Source: a virus
Strand: one strand, 5' to 3'
Length of the DNA stretch: 28,535 nucleotides
Virus record (IMG/VR): IMGVR_UViG_3300044623_000061
Span: 1-28,535 of that record
Under the pieces are notes generated by a model. The model worked only from the letters and a program-made list of their open reading frames with translations. It did not search any database and was not told the DNA's origin. Below are positions 7,095 to 15,600 of the stretch, piece after piece. The position numbers and the translations under genes were made by a program. Positions within the stretch are counted from its first letter, which is position 1. Each line of letters begins with the position of its first letter.

Positions 7095-9897
7095 ATACTC
7101 TGATTTCTAGGGTGTTTTTTTTAAGATGTGAATCATGATGTGCTGCAGTAGGGCTGTGTAAGTTGGTGGTGTCTATCTGAATAATATTACTATTTGCCCT
7201 ATCTGCCATTACTATACTATTAAGCTCTACTTGACTAAGCATTACATAGGTCTTATCTAAAGTAAAAACTCCTGTAAGTGTACCATAATATATCCCTGTA
7301 CTATTTCTAGTCCAAACTATTGGTCCTATTGTATTCTCTAGCTCTATGACTGTAGGTGCTGCAGTACCACTCTGACTAATCAAAGCTATGTACTTAGTGT
7401 AGGTAGGTAGGATATCACTTACTGCTCTACCATTGAGAGTGCTAGTTACTGTAAGATTAGTAGTAGCTATGCCATCATTCTCTATACTTAGACCATCTCC
7501 CACTACTAAGGCTCTAAGTCCATCACCTACCACATTACCTGAGCCTATGATTATAGAGTCATTGTTGTTAGTAGTGACATTAGTAGTACTTCTATAAGTA
7601 TTCATGATAGATTGAATCTGAGTACCATTACCTGGTCCTACAGGAGTGATAGTACCACCAAAGAATGGAGGTAGGTCTATCTCAGTCTCTAAGCTAATCA
7701 GCTCTACTTTGGTAGGTGTTGAATCATTAGCATTGTAATCTATAATCTTATTAATACTCCACCATGAATTGTCTATCCTTATCTTATCATTCAGCTCCAT
7801 GTATTGGATGTCAGTCTCTTTAAGATAAAAGTAGGCAGTCAATAGCTTACCACCATTTATCTGTGCTACTGTTCTCCTCCAATATGAATTGTAAAGATTG
7901 TTGTTAGTGTTTTGAGCTACCTGATAATAGTAGTATTGACATTCTGCAAAGTTAATATCAAAGATAGGATTGAATGGATCAGCTCCTCCAAAGTGTGAGA
8001 GGTAGGGATAGAGTCCATTTGTATTAGTTGTATCATCATAACCATGATGTATCATTACATCACTAGCAGTTACCTGTCCATTATCAAATAAGATTCTTAT
8101 ATTAGTCTTAGGTGCTGCACCATTTAATAATGGTAGGAATGCACCGAATGATGTAGGTTGTACAGGAGTAGGTGAGAAGATAAGCTCTTTGACATCTATG
8201 CCTTTCACATACTCATTCTCAAATGTTACCTCTACCTGCCCATAGATTTCTCTAGTGACATCAGTATAGACTGTATTAGGTGAGTCAGTATCTGCCTTAT
8301 AGCTGAGTCTTAGTTTCTTATTGTTAAGCTCAGGGATAAAGATCATAGACTGCTCTTTGTCTTTCATTAGTAGGTTGGTCCAATCTACTGCCTTACCTGA
8401 ATCATAGTATTCATCTCTAGCGATTAGTATTAGATTATTCTCACTATTAGGATCAGCAGTAGCATAAAGATTGTACATCATAAATACACTCTTAATAAAA
8501 TCTGATTGCTTAATCTTCTCAGGTACAAAGGTATTCATGGTAGTGATACCACTGTTCAATGGGATGTTATCAGATGGTCTGATTGTCACATCAAAATTAG
8601 TAATGTCTAAATCTATATTAGGAGTCTGAGGAGTAGTAGTAGTGCCTGGCTGCCAATAAACAAAAGTATTATATACATCACCTGTTATTGAAAAAGTATT
8701 AACTACATCTACTCCTATCTGCATTATTTGTATATCAGATACATCTATGCCTCCTCCTCCTGTACCATCAGTAGTAGCATTGAAAGTAAAGATATGATTG
8801 AATGTACCTAATGATATTACTGTAGGAGTAGCAAAATAATTAACATCATCATCATAAATTAAATCAGGTAAGTAACATTTTACATTTCCAAAACCTGCTA
8901 CTTTTACTCTTAAAAAAACTCTATAGGCAGCAATGCCATCAGGATATAGTCTTACTGATGTATTAAAATTTAAAGACAGTTCACCTGCCATTGATACCTC
9001 ATATATATAAGATTCAGCTGAGCCAATGCCTACCCATTGAGGAGTAGTGTACTGACCATTGGTAGTATTAAATAAATTTTGTTGATCTAATGTTTCAGAC
9101 CATCCTGTAGTTAAATCTCTAGCCTCCATAGGAAGCTGAGTTAAAGCAGTCCATGCTGCTGTTGCAAGTATAGTCTGAGTCTTTAATTCACTAAACGCTG
9201 CTTTTTCTGCTACTACCTTATAATCATTCCAATCCACTACATTCTGATCACCATTGTATGGAATCAGTAGCTTATCAAAGTTAGCAGCTTCTAGTCCTGC
9301 CCAAGTATAACTATATCCTGATGTAGCAAAGATTCTATCAAAGTAAGTCTTAGCATAGATGGCAGGCTTAAACCAATTAAACTGATATTGATCATCTATG
9401 TTAAATGGCATCACATACTTATAGCCATTATTAACTGTATGGTCAAAGCTATTGATTACTTCTGCAGGATCTACATAGTGATCTAAGTCTGAGAAATCTA
9501 AGTCAGTCAAATACTTATTAGAGATGTCAGTAAAGAATGTACCTCTATCCTCTTTAATCAATACCTCATACTCCACCATCTGCTCATAAGCTCCTGTCAC
9601 TTGTGACTTCTTAATGTTAATGAGCTGAAGAGTTGCATTTGTCATAACAGGGATACCATCCTGAATAACATCACAGCTAGTGAGAGTATTGATATTGAAA
9701 GTACCTGCTTGAATGTTTACATCATAATAATGATTGAGCAGGGTATTGTTATTGTTATTGCCTATCAGTGTAATGGTCTTACTAAAGTTACCTGTTCTCT
9801 TAGATATATCTCTAATATCCCCCACACTAAAGTTCAGAGGGAATGATGTACCCTCTTTGACATCTAGGTATCCTGTGCTAAGTTGTATCCTAACCAT
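7087..9897 (-). CDS. Large tail tip / adhesin-like structural protein
   Basis: Largest protein in the window (936 aa). The N-terminal ~110 residues (FPLNFSVGDIRDISKRTGNF, then NNNNNTLLNHYYDVN and an INTLTSCDVIQDGIPV segment) recur, as I remember them, in tail proteins of Bacteroidota phages next to the tape measure. The middle is beta-rich and Tyr/Asn/Asp-rich. The last ~190 residues hold a Gly/Ser/Asn repeat-like stretch (IIIGSGNVVGDGLRALVVGDG) and a His-rich end (SPTAAHHDSHL). Position just upstream of the tape measure fits a tail hub or central fibre protein with a host-binding C-terminus. It overlaps both neighbours by eight bases. The exact role is inference. Confidence 0.65.
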   Translation of the reverse strand: MVRIQLSTGYLDVKEGTSFPLNFSVGDIRDISKRTGNFSKTITLIGNNNNNTLLNHYYDVNIQAGTFNINTLTSCDVIQDGIPVMTNATLQLINIKKSQVTGAYEQMVEYEVLIKEDRGTFFTDISNKYLTDLDFSDLDHYVDPAEVINSFDHTVNNGYKYVMPFNIDDQYQFNWFKPAIYAKTYFDRIFATSGYSYTWAGLEAANFDKLLIPYNGDQNVVDWNDYKVVAEKAAFSELKTQTILATAAWTALTQLPMEARDLTTGWSETLDQQNLFNTTNGQYTTPQWVGIGSAESYIYEVSMAGELSLNFNTSVRLYPDGIAAYRVFLRVKVAGFGNVKCYLPDLIYDDDVNYFATPTVISLGTFNHIFTFNATTDGTGGGGIDVSDIQIMQIGVDVVNTFSITGDVYNTFVYWQPGTTTTPQTPNIDLDITNFDVTIRPSDNIPLNSGITTMNTFVPEKIKQSDFIKSVFMMYNLYATADPNSENNLILIARDEYYDSGKAVDWTNLLMKDKEQSMIFIPELNNKKLRLSYKADTDSPNTVYTDVTREIYGQVEVTFENEYVKGIDVKELIFSPTPVQPTSFGAFLPLLNGAAPKTNIRILFDNGQVTASDVMIHHGYDDTTNTNGLYPYLSHFGGADPFNPIFDINFAECQYYYYQVAQNTNNNLYNSYWRRTVAQINGGKLLTAYFYLKETDIQYMELNDKIRIDNSWWSINKIIDYNANDSTPTKVELISLETEIDLPPFFGGTITPVGPGNGTQIQSIMNTYRSTTNVTTNNNDSIIIGSGNVVGDGLRALVVGDGLSIENDGIATTNLTVTSTLNGRAVSDILPTYTKYIALISQSGTAAPTVIELENTIGPIVWTRNSTGIYYGTLTGVFTLDKTYVMLSQVELNSIVMADRANSNIIQIDTTNLHSPTAAHHDSHLKKNTLEIRVYE

Positions 9898-11329
9898 TGA
9901 TAGGAGTATTAAGAGCTAGCTTAATAGTTACTGATTGCTTAATTAGATTCTTATTACGCTGTCTAAAGTTCTCAAATCCTGTAGCCTCTACAGTGCAGGC
10001 TCTATAACCGTCAGTAGTGCCATCATAGTAGAATGCTTGAGGGGATGTCAGTAGCTCTTGGAATCTATTAGCATTGTATTGGTCCATCCAATTAGTATTT
10101 AAGTCTAAGCTATAAGATACATTAGTGTTATATGTTCTGTTACCCATAGCAGTTGTGCCGTATACCCATTTACTATTTACTACCTCTCCATCTACATGCT
10201 GATTATACATCTCTCTAGTTATCTGTCCTTTCTCATAAGTCCTTAATTGAAAGTTAAAAGACTGCCATGATCCCATTCTATCTAAGTAAAAAACCTGATT
10301 GTATTCATTGATAGGACATCTATCATCATACTGAAAGTAATATCTAAATACAGAGCCATTATCTCCTGTTATCTCTACATAGAAATCTTGATTTATATTA
10401 TTTAGAATATCCCATACAGCAACATTATATAAACCATCTGCACCTGCAAGACCATTACTAGATAATACATTATCACCTACAGTAGTATAATAGGTCACAT
10501 CATAAGTCACTCCATTATATATTCTAAACATTATCAAGTATTGTTCAATCTGAGATATACTTTTATAAAAAGTAGCAGCATTAGTAGCACTACTATAGTA
10601 AATAGCATTAGTAGGATTGCTTAATGATGTAAGTGCATAGCTAGGATCTGTAGTTCCTAAATAATCTGCAGATGGGAATGATCCCTGAGCATAGATGCCT
10701 ATGCTATAAGCTCCATTGAATACCTCTTTGTTAGTTATCAATGCATCATTCAATACCTGAGTCTTTCTTAAATCTGCATAGGTTACAGTGCCATTAATAG
10801 TGTCATCAGTAATAGTAGACCAAAGTACATTGACAGTAAACTGATTAGCATTATCTACAGTAATAACAGTATGCAATCCCTCAAGTGCAGGATTAGCATC
10901 TCCACCATCTGCCTGAGTAATTACTATCTGATCTCCTACTATAAAGCCATGAGCTGTATATTCAATTAAGGTATTTAATCCATCAGGTGATAAATCAGAT
11001 GTATAGTTTATATTATATATATACTCAAAGCCTAAGTCTACATCATATTGATACCATGATTCATTGGCTTGACCTGCTTCAAACTTCCATGTAACCAATG
11101 ACTGCATCAGCCTAGAGATATCCTGCTCACCATACCCTGTACTGAATACAGGTAGTACTCTATATTGAGCTACTACATTGGCAGGGATGTGAGATCCTGC
11201 TGCAGGATAGATGGTGAAGATGTATCTGAAGCCAGGCTCATTCTTATTAGTGTTATCTATGATATACTTAATAGGATTGTAAGCAGGCATTAACTGAGCA
11301 GGTTGTGCTATGATTGTAGTGCTAGGCAT
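9890..11329 (-). CDS. Tail structural protein of unknown function
   Basis: The 479-aa protein begins with a Pro-rich leader and a MPAYNPIKYIID segment, then GFRYIFTIY (about 34-42). Regions rich in Tyr, Asn, Thr and Asp follow, typical of beta-structured tail proteins. There is no enzyme motif, signal peptide or membrane segment. It sits one base after the Ig-domain protein and overlaps the 936-aa protein by eight bases, so all three are probably translated from one late message as parts of the distal tail. A baseplate or fibre-attachment role is likely; a more exact name is not supported. Confidence 0.6.
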   Translation of the reverse strand: MPSTTIIAQPAQLMPAYNPIKYIIDNTNKNEPGFRYIFTIYPAAGSHIPANVVAQYRVLPVFSTGYGEQDISRLMQSLVTWKFEAGQANESWYQYDVDLGFEYIYNINYTSDLSPDGLNTLIEYTAHGFIVGDQIVITQADGGDANPALEGLHTVITVDNANQFTVNVLWSTITDDTINGTVTYADLRKTQVLNDALITNKEVFNGAYSIGIYAQGSFPSADYLGTTDPSYALTSLSNPTNAIYYSSATNAATFYKSISQIEQYLIMFRIYNGVTYDVTYYTTVGDNVLSSNGLAGADGLYNVAVWDILNNINQDFYVEITGDNGSVFRYYFQYDDRCPINEYNQVFYLDRMGSWQSFNFQLRTYEKGQITREMYNQHVDGEVVNSKWVYGTTAMGNRTYNTNVSYSLDLNTNWMDQYNANRFQELLTSPQAFYYDGTTDGYRACTVEATGFENFRQRNKNLIKQSVTIKLALNTPING

Positions 11330-11330
11330 G

Positions 11331-12545
11331 TTATAGAGCTGTTATGTAAGTATTCCACGCTGCTACAAAAGCAGTATTCTCAGCTATCATACTTGCACCT
11401 GCAGCATAAGCTGCTACAGTGTGGTCAGCATAATTGGTAGTGTCTCTTAATATGTATAGATTGTCATTAGCAGAAGTAGTTGCAGCTGTTCTATTTGCTG
11501 AGGTAGTGCCATTAAATAAAGTAACATCAGTAGCACTTGTTCTATGTATAGACTTTGGATTTACTGTAGTAGTGTATTGAAAGGTAGATGATAATGATGT
11601 TGATGTATTAATCCTATGAGATGTACTATTGTTTAATAGCATCGTATTTCTACCACCTGAGCCATCCATAGGACCTGTACCACTAAAAGCAAAAGGAAAA
11701 AAATACCTAGATGCATTGTTTTGAGTAAAGTTTACTCCCGCAGTGCCGGGGTTAAATTTTGCATCAATATATGCAGGGATAGAGGCATCTCCTATAAATC
11801 CTTGAGTAGAATCAAAAACACAATCAATGTTACTGACTTCAGTTAATCTCTTCCAATCTAATATTGCATTGTTCTCACCACTTCCTCTAAACACACAAAG
11901 TACATCTAATTTAGCCCATACTCCTGCAGCTTTAATAGCTAACATAAATTGATTCTGTAGGATAGATTCAGCTTCAGCAGTATCTTCAGCATAGTAATAC
12001 ACTTGACCATAGTCATAGTCATAGATATAGAAAGCATTACTAGGCTCAGGAGTGCTAGAGCCACCTGCATTGATAGCTGTTACTTCACAGCTTATATACT
12101 TATCTACATCAGCAGCAGCTAATATATACTCATTAAGAGTTTCTCCACTTATAGGAGTTGCATCTCTATACCATTGGTAAGTGAATGATGTAGGGCTGTT
12201 ATCCCAAGTACCATCATCTGTATATACAGTCTCTCCCTCAAATCTATATCCATTTAAAACAGGAGGTGTAGTATTAACAGGTACAGGAGGAGTAGCTGTA
12301 ATAGCCTCCCATGCCTCCATCCAATTACCATTGACAGGCTCAGTGCCTCCGTATGCAATTACTATATCTTTGAGATAGTCAGTAGATTGAGCAGAATCAC
12401 CTCCAATATTGTTTAGTATATCTGCCATTATATCACTAGAGTTAGATATATCTATTCCTAATTCCTGTGCTATGCCATTAAGGTAACTGCCATTAACAAG
12501 ACCTGCCCCATAATTCTCTGCTATTTTTTTTAGTGTATCACTCAT
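11331..12545 (-). CDS. Ig-like domain tail protein, probable receptor-binding
   Basis: The 404-aa protein has three visible parts. Residues 1-85 are helical with two related segments (LKKIAENYGAG...YLNGIAQELGID and YLKDIVIAYGGTEPVNGNW). Residues about 90-175 form an Ig-like domain with the usual DGTWDNSPTSFTYQWYRDAT, ISGETLNEYILAAADVDKY and ISCEVTAINAGGSS stretches. The rest (about 185-404) is a Ser/Thr/Asn-rich globular region with NNAILDWKRL. Ig-like domains of this kind are common on phage tails and help hold carbohydrate surfaces. It is the first gene after late promoter D and heads the tail operon. Receptor binding is inferred. Confidence 0.65.
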   Translation of the reverse strand: MSDTLKKIAENYGAGLVNGSYLNGIAQELGIDISNSSDIMADILNNIGGDSAQSTDYLKDIVIAYGGTEPVNGNWMEAWEAITATPPVPVNTTPPVLNGYRFEGETVYTDDGTWDNSPTSFTYQWYRDATPISGETLNEYILAAADVDKYISCEVTAINAGGSSTPEPSNAFYIYDYDYGQVYYYAEDTAEAESILQNQFMLAIKAAGVWAKLDVLCVFRGSGENNAILDWKRLTEVSNIDCVFDSTQGFIGDASIPAYIDAKFNPGTAGVNFTQNNASRYFFPFAFSGTGPMDGSGGRNTMLLNNSTSHRINTSTSLSSTFQYTTTVNPKSIHRTSATDVTLFNGTTSANRTAATTSANDNLYILRDTTNYADHTVAAYAAGASMIAENTAFVAAWNTYITAL

Positions 12546-12547
12546 AA

Positions 12548-12577
12548 CTATATTACATTAAAGTTGCTTTTTGTTTA
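12548..12577 (-). promoter_or_regulatory. Late-type promoter D (TRAACA-N16-TAATATAG)
   Basis: On the minus strand TAAACA (12577-12572), 16 bases, TAATATAG (12555-12548), then TTATG at the start of the Ig-domain gene. The upstream box begins at the stop codon of the terminase gene. This would uncouple tail genes from terminase expression. Confidence 0.6.
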
Positions 12578-13726
12578 GAACGAATAGTAAGAGTCATCAG
12601 TGTAATACTCCTGCCTTATGTAAGTGGTAGCATATCGGATAGCATCCATAGCATCATCATATAATTTGACAGGCTCATCCATGATTTGGTCACCTATCTT
12701 TTTCCACTTATAATTCTCATACTCTTTCATTATCTGCTTATCCTCCTGACAAAATACTCCAAAGGTCTTTATGTTATCTATACCTTTTTTAACTACCTTG
12801 TTAGCATTATGGACATCATAGCCTGCAGTATTCATCTCGGCAATTATCTCAGGTCTAGAGTAATCAGCCATGATCTCTATATTCTTATCTACATTTAGTG
12901 CATCCATTCTCTCTATCAGCTGAGTAGTGGTAAGGTAGCTCTCATAGATAATCTTCTCAATGAAGATATCATTGTCACAGTAGTAGACTCTGACTAGAGC
13001 TGTAGGGTGGTTATATCCAAAGTCTAAGCCCATTACATACTTAACGAACTTAACAGGTCTATGAGCTATAAATGTCCAATTAGAATAGATGTTACTCTTA
13101 GAGATAGCTTTCTCCCCTAGAGCATATATCTGATACATTGCCTCATCAGTTCTCTTCAAGTCCTCTATTTGCTTTTTGATTGACTCAGGTAGGAATGGAT
13201 TATCTCGGTAGGTAGACTTGATTAGGATGCTCTCCTCAGTTGGTAGGTCATAGAGCCAGGAGGATGACTCTGATGGATTATAATCAAAGATTAGCTTGTC
13301 CTCTGTTCTCATGTTAAGCTGAGTAAAGTCATCATAGAATAATTCATTAGCCTCATTACACCATGCCACATCTCTTTTTCTACCCCTTATCTTCTGCTCA
13401 TCATCTACACTAAAGAACTCTACTATTGAGCCATTAGGGAATGAGTAGATATGCTCTGACTTGTTATGATTGCTAACCTCATAGATGTCCATGCTCTTCA
13501 TGATCTCTAAAAAGTCCCTCATCACTGTAGCTCTAAGTGCAGGGAATGTCTTACGAATAATTGACACTACCTTATTCTTATTCTGATAGCAGTAGACTAT
13601 TAGCATCTGACAAAGGCTGTAGGTCTTAGAGCTTCTACTCCCACCCTCATTGATAATGAATCTTAGTGCAGGATCAGTGAGAGCTGCATAGTTCTTTTGA
13701 AATATAACTGTACTATCTATCTCCAT
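12575..13726 (-). CDS. terL: Terminase large subunit
   Basis: DNA-packaging motor and nuclease. Numbered from an upstream ATG at 13744, the Walker A motif is GGSRSSKT (34-41) and the Walker B-like VAWCNEANE has catalytic Glu 131. The RNase H-like nuclease acids are D241 (GLDFGYNHPTA), D294 (IMADYSRPE) and the cluster D363/D364/D367 (LYDDAMDAIRYA). All key residues are present. The first codons upstream (MLMLMPM) come from a repeated ATGCTT and look like part of the preceding small gene. I therefore chose the ATG that gives MEIDSTVIFQ (13726); the longer form would start at 13744. It follows the small terminase and a 46-aa gene. Length is short but normal for phages of this type. Confidence 0.93.
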   Translation of the reverse strand: MEIDSTVIFQKNYAALTDPALRFIINEGGSRSSKTYSLCQMLIVYCYQNKNKVVSIIRKTFPALRATVMRDFLEIMKSMDIYEVSNHNKSEHIYSFPNGSIVEFFSVDDEQKIRGRKRDVAWCNEANELFYDDFTQLNMRTEDKLIFDYNPSESSSWLYDLPTEESILIKSTYRDNPFLPESIKKQIEDLKRTDEAMYQIYALGEKAISKSNIYSNWTFIAHRPVKFVKYVMGLDFGYNHPTALVRVYYCDNDIFIEKIIYESYLTTTQLIERMDALNVDKNIEIMADYSRPEIIAEMNTAGYDVHNANKVVKKGIDNIKTFGVFCQEDKQIMKEYENYKWKKIGDQIMDEPVKLYDDAMDAIRYATTYIRQEYYTDDSYYSF

Positions 13727-13853
13727 TGGCATAAGCATAAGCATAGGCTAGCATCTCCATCTGCCTACTATCACTGATAATTGCTATCCTGTTTATCTTT
13801 ACAGGCACTCCTTTCTTAGAATAGATGTAAGCCTCAACAGCTTGACACATCAT
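13713..13853 (-). CDS. Small hypothetical protein between terminase genes (46 aa)
   Basis: A 46-aa open frame starts one base after the small terminase stop and overlaps the large terminase start by 14 bases or more. The protein begins MMCQAVEAYIYSKKGVPVKI, reads as helix, strand, helix and ends in an AYAYAYANGDR stretch from a repeated GCTTAT. It fills the only gap between terS and terL and has tight spacing on both sides, which supports real translation. Function is unknown. It may help couple translation of the terminase subunits. Confidence 0.55.
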   Translation of the reverse strand: MMCQAVEAYIYSKKGVPVKINRIAIISDSRQMEMLAYAYAYANGDR

Positions 13854-13854
13854 T

Positions 13855-14280
13855 TCAATCCTTTGCACTAGTGATGATGTTCACCTTAATCTCAGAGATA
13901 TCCTTACCATTGGTAGTGATGTCTGACTTCTCGGTTAGGTTGTTTAGTCTCTGAGTGATGGATGGATTAAACTGTCCTACCATACCTCCACTGATTTGGT
14001 CGTTTCTGATTTCTCTCTTTATGTACGAACAGACTGTCTTATAATCTGAATATCTGTTATCAGCATTATCAAAATAGTTATGTACATCTGAGTAGTTCTT
14101 ATAGCAGAATATCTCAAATCCCTCATTAGTTAAAGGCACTCTCAAAGGCTCTGCCACCATCTCTGCAGTCTTTTGTGATAGCACCCATTTATGTCTAGGA
14201 TTGTCTAGAGTATAAGCTCTATACTCCTCAAATATCTCCATAAGTTTCTCAGGAGTCTCTATTAATTTTGTTCTACCCAT
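13855..14280 (-). CDS. terS: Terminase small subunit
   Basis: Recognises phage DNA for packaging. The 141-aa protein matches the small terminase layout I know from Bacteroidota phages. There is an N-terminal region with EIFEEYRAYTLDNPRHKW, then PLTNEGFEIFCYKN (about 49-62) and a helix with CSYIKREIRNDQISGGMVGQFN (about 84-105). The SITQRLNNLTEKSD segment and a beta-like end (ISEIKVNIITSAKD) complete it. The QxxGG...FN...I..RLN series is characteristic of the family. It lies directly before the 46-aa gene and the large subunit, as expected. Its start overlaps the upstream basic peptide gene by eight bases. Confidence 0.8.
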   Translation of the reverse strand: MGRTKLIETPEKLMEIFEEYRAYTLDNPRHKWVLSQKTAEMVAEPLRVPLTNEGFEIFCYKNYSDVHNYFDNADNRYSDYKTVCSYIKREIRNDQISGGMVGQFNPSITQRLNNLTEKSDITTNGKDISEIKVNIITSAKD

Positions 14281-14413
14281 TTCCTTGTCGTGTATAAAGT
14301 TTCTTATAATTCTTACTTGATTTCAGCTTAGAGGTCTTACTCTTAGCATGAATACCTGGTCTCTTTACCTTAGGCTTTCTGCAGAATGATATGCTACTCT
14401 GCTTCTGTGCCAT
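14273..14413 (-). CDS. Small very basic protein (46 aa)
   Basis: Begins MAQKQSSISF and carries CRKPKVKRPGIHAKSKTSK followed by KSSKNYKKLYTRQGNG. About a third of residues are Lys or Arg, with one Cys. Peptides with the same KRPGIHAKSKTSK...KSSKNYKK pattern are, from memory, common near terminase genes in Bacteroidota phages. The gene overlaps the 73-aa gene by 20 bases upstream and the small terminase by eight downstream. Such basic peptides may bind nucleic acid, but no role is established. Confidence 0.7.
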   Translation of the reverse strand: MAQKQSSISFCRKPKVKRPGIHAKSKTSKLKSSKNYKKLYTRQGNG

Positions 14414-14615
14414 CTTCTGTATCTACTACTACAGGCTCAGGTATTGGTCCTTTGACTGCTTTATACTTTACTACTTTAGGCTCAGATACCGTAGGCTCTT
14501 CAAACATATAGCCTAGACCTATAGACTCACAAAAAGTGTAATTCTCAGTTGAGACATTTACATTATTACCTTTGTGAGATACTTTTACTCCAATAAATTC
14601 ATCTTTAATTTTCAT
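14394..14615 (-). CDS. Hypothetical small protein (73 aa)
   Basis: Begins MKIKDEFIGVKVSHKGNNVN and reads as short beta strands up to about residue 40, then a Pro/Glu/Val-rich acidic tail (PEPVVVDTEDGTEAE). No enzyme or membrane feature is seen. It overlaps the sigma-like gene by 11 bases and the basic 46-aa gene by 20. The structured N-terminus with a flexible acidic tail is seen in small phage head or packaging accessory proteins, but no specific function can be named. Confidence 0.6.
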   Translation of the reverse strand: MKIKDEFIGVKVSHKGNNVNVSTENYTFCESIGLGYMFEEPTVSEPKVVKYKAVKGPIPEPVVVDTEDGTEAE

Positions 14616-15132
14616 CTCTTAGTTGTTTTAAATCGTTTTTAATCTCTTGTATCCAATAATGAGCAGATGTAACAGGTATTTTAAAATATTCTGCCATTGC
14701 TCTAGCTGTACTGTATCCTTTATCAAAGTAACATTGGAACACTATCAGCTTAATTCTATCTGTTATCCTCCCTCTATAAGTCTCTATCACTGCCATGTTA
14801 TTCTGATACTGCATATCATCTCTAATCTTATCCCATAGATCAGTATCATCATCCATCACTATTGGCATTGTACTATCAGTAGCTGTCACTCTCTCCTGTC
14901 TATTAGTTAGTGATGTACTCCATAGTATTTGCATCTTAATAGTGTTCAATAGATATGCTTTCACCTTACCAGGATCAGTCACCTCTATATCTATATTACA
15001 TAAATATAAAAAAGAGTTATTTATTACAGCATCGGCAGATATTGTAGACTTCATTCTTACTAGAAAATAGTTAGTATATTTCCTTATCTCTTTGTAGTGA
15101 GCTGATATGTAGTTATCAAGTATAGGTCTCAT
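14605..15132 (-). CDS. Phage sigma-70-like factor
   Basis: Probable transcription factor that redirects host RNA polymerase. In the 175-aa protein residues about 8-72 resemble a region 2-like helical bundle (YKEIRKYTNYFL, SADAVINNSFLYL, VKAYLLNTIKMQI). Residues 124-172 resemble region 4: DRIKLIVFQCYFDKGYSTARAMAEYF, then a recognition-like helix KIPVTSAHYWIQEIKNDLKQL. The size fits small ECF-like factors, which have only regions 2 and 4. It lies upstream of the terminase genes in the middle transcription unit, so it would accumulate before late expression. I infer that it reads the four TRAACA-N15/16-TAATATAG sites before late genes. A general HTH regulator is the alternative. Confidence 0.65.
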   Translation of the reverse strand: MRPILDNYISAHYKEIRKYTNYFLVRMKSTISADAVINNSFLYLCNIDIEVTDPGKVKAYLLNTIKMQILWSTSLTNRQERVTATDSTMPIVMDDDTDLWDKIRDDMQYQNNMAVIETYRGRITDRIKLIVFQCYFDKGYSTARAMAEYFKIPVTSAHYWIQEIKNDLKQLRDEN

Positions 15133-15319
15133 ACCATTGCTTGAAATCCTTAAGCCATATCTTTCTTCTCACACTACCACAAAAGCATTCTTTGTCAGGA
15201 GTATTTGTCAGTCTTACTTTAATAGGCTTGAGTTTTATTAGATTAATCTTATAAGACTGTTCTATCTCAGGCAGATTAAATACCTGTTGTATTATTACTT
15301 GCTCAGCTTCAGTAAACAT
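15116..15319 (-). CDS. Hypothetical small Cys-containing protein (67 aa)
   Basis: The chain has an N-terminal helix (FTEAEQVIIQQVFNLP) and ends with CFCGSVRRKIWLKDFKQWYE (about 45-64). That C-x-C-G..R..W...F..WYE pattern is, from memory, recurrent in Bacteroidota phage genomes next to sigma-like factors. Two Cys alone are not a full zinc site. It overlaps the sigma-like gene by 17 bases and the upstream membrane protein gene by 25. A link to transcription control is possible but not shown. Confidence 0.6.
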   Translation of the reverse strand: MFTEAEQVIIQQVFNLPEIEQSYKINLIKLKPIKVRLTNTPDKECFCGSVRRKIWLKDFKQWYETYT

Positions 15320-15546
15320 TCCTGTAATATAAACGATAGTAATGCCACAATAGTTGCTTCAATAAAGGACCAGGTGCAAATTAATGTTAGCCAAAAAGAT
15401 ATGCATTTGATACAGGTAGCAGATGAATGTAGATATAGTGATAGATTGCTAAACTTGATTTTCCTAAAGATTGAGTCAATCAGTAGCTGTAATGGCTCAA
15501 AGTTTACTATAAACCATGATATTGATATGTAGGTTAGTATATTCAT
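15295..15546 (-). CDS. Small membrane protein (83 aa)
   Basis: Read from MNILTYISISWF, the protein is hydrophobic. A segment at the N-terminus and two further down (around CIKCISFWLTLICTW, about 46-60, and IEATIVALLSFIL) could span or sit in the membrane. The CIKC pair before an FWLTLI segment is a pattern I recall from other Bacteroidota phages. The open frame extends 24 codons further upstream to 15618, but those codons lie across a terminator-like hairpin, so I chose the internal ATG at 15546. Function is unknown; superinfection or lysis timing are guesses only. Confidence 0.5.
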   Translation of the reverse strand: MNILTYISISWFIVNFEPLQLLIDSIFRKIKFSNLSLYLHSSATCIKCISFWLTLICTWSFIEATIVALLSFILQECLLKLSK

Positions 15547-15550
15547 TTGC

Positions 15551-15600
15551 CAAAAATAACAAAGGCAGCCATAAGACTGCCATAAAGTTATTAGTTTTTT
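15551..15600. terminator. Bidirectional terminator-like hairpin
   Basis: GGCAG (15564-15568) pairs with CTGCC (15577-15581). An outer AATAAC (15555-15560) pairs with GTTATT (15587-15592) across a small internal loop. T runs lie on both strands: five on the minus side below the outer stem and six on the plus side. It follows the small HTH gene and could partly end that transcript before the membrane protein, Cys protein and sigma-like factor. Confidence 0.6.

Noticed and set aside
15287-15532. Plus-strand open frame of 81 aa opposite the small membrane protein
   Set aside because: Overlaps a better minus-strand gene with membrane character and tight packing, and no plus-strand promoter was seen.
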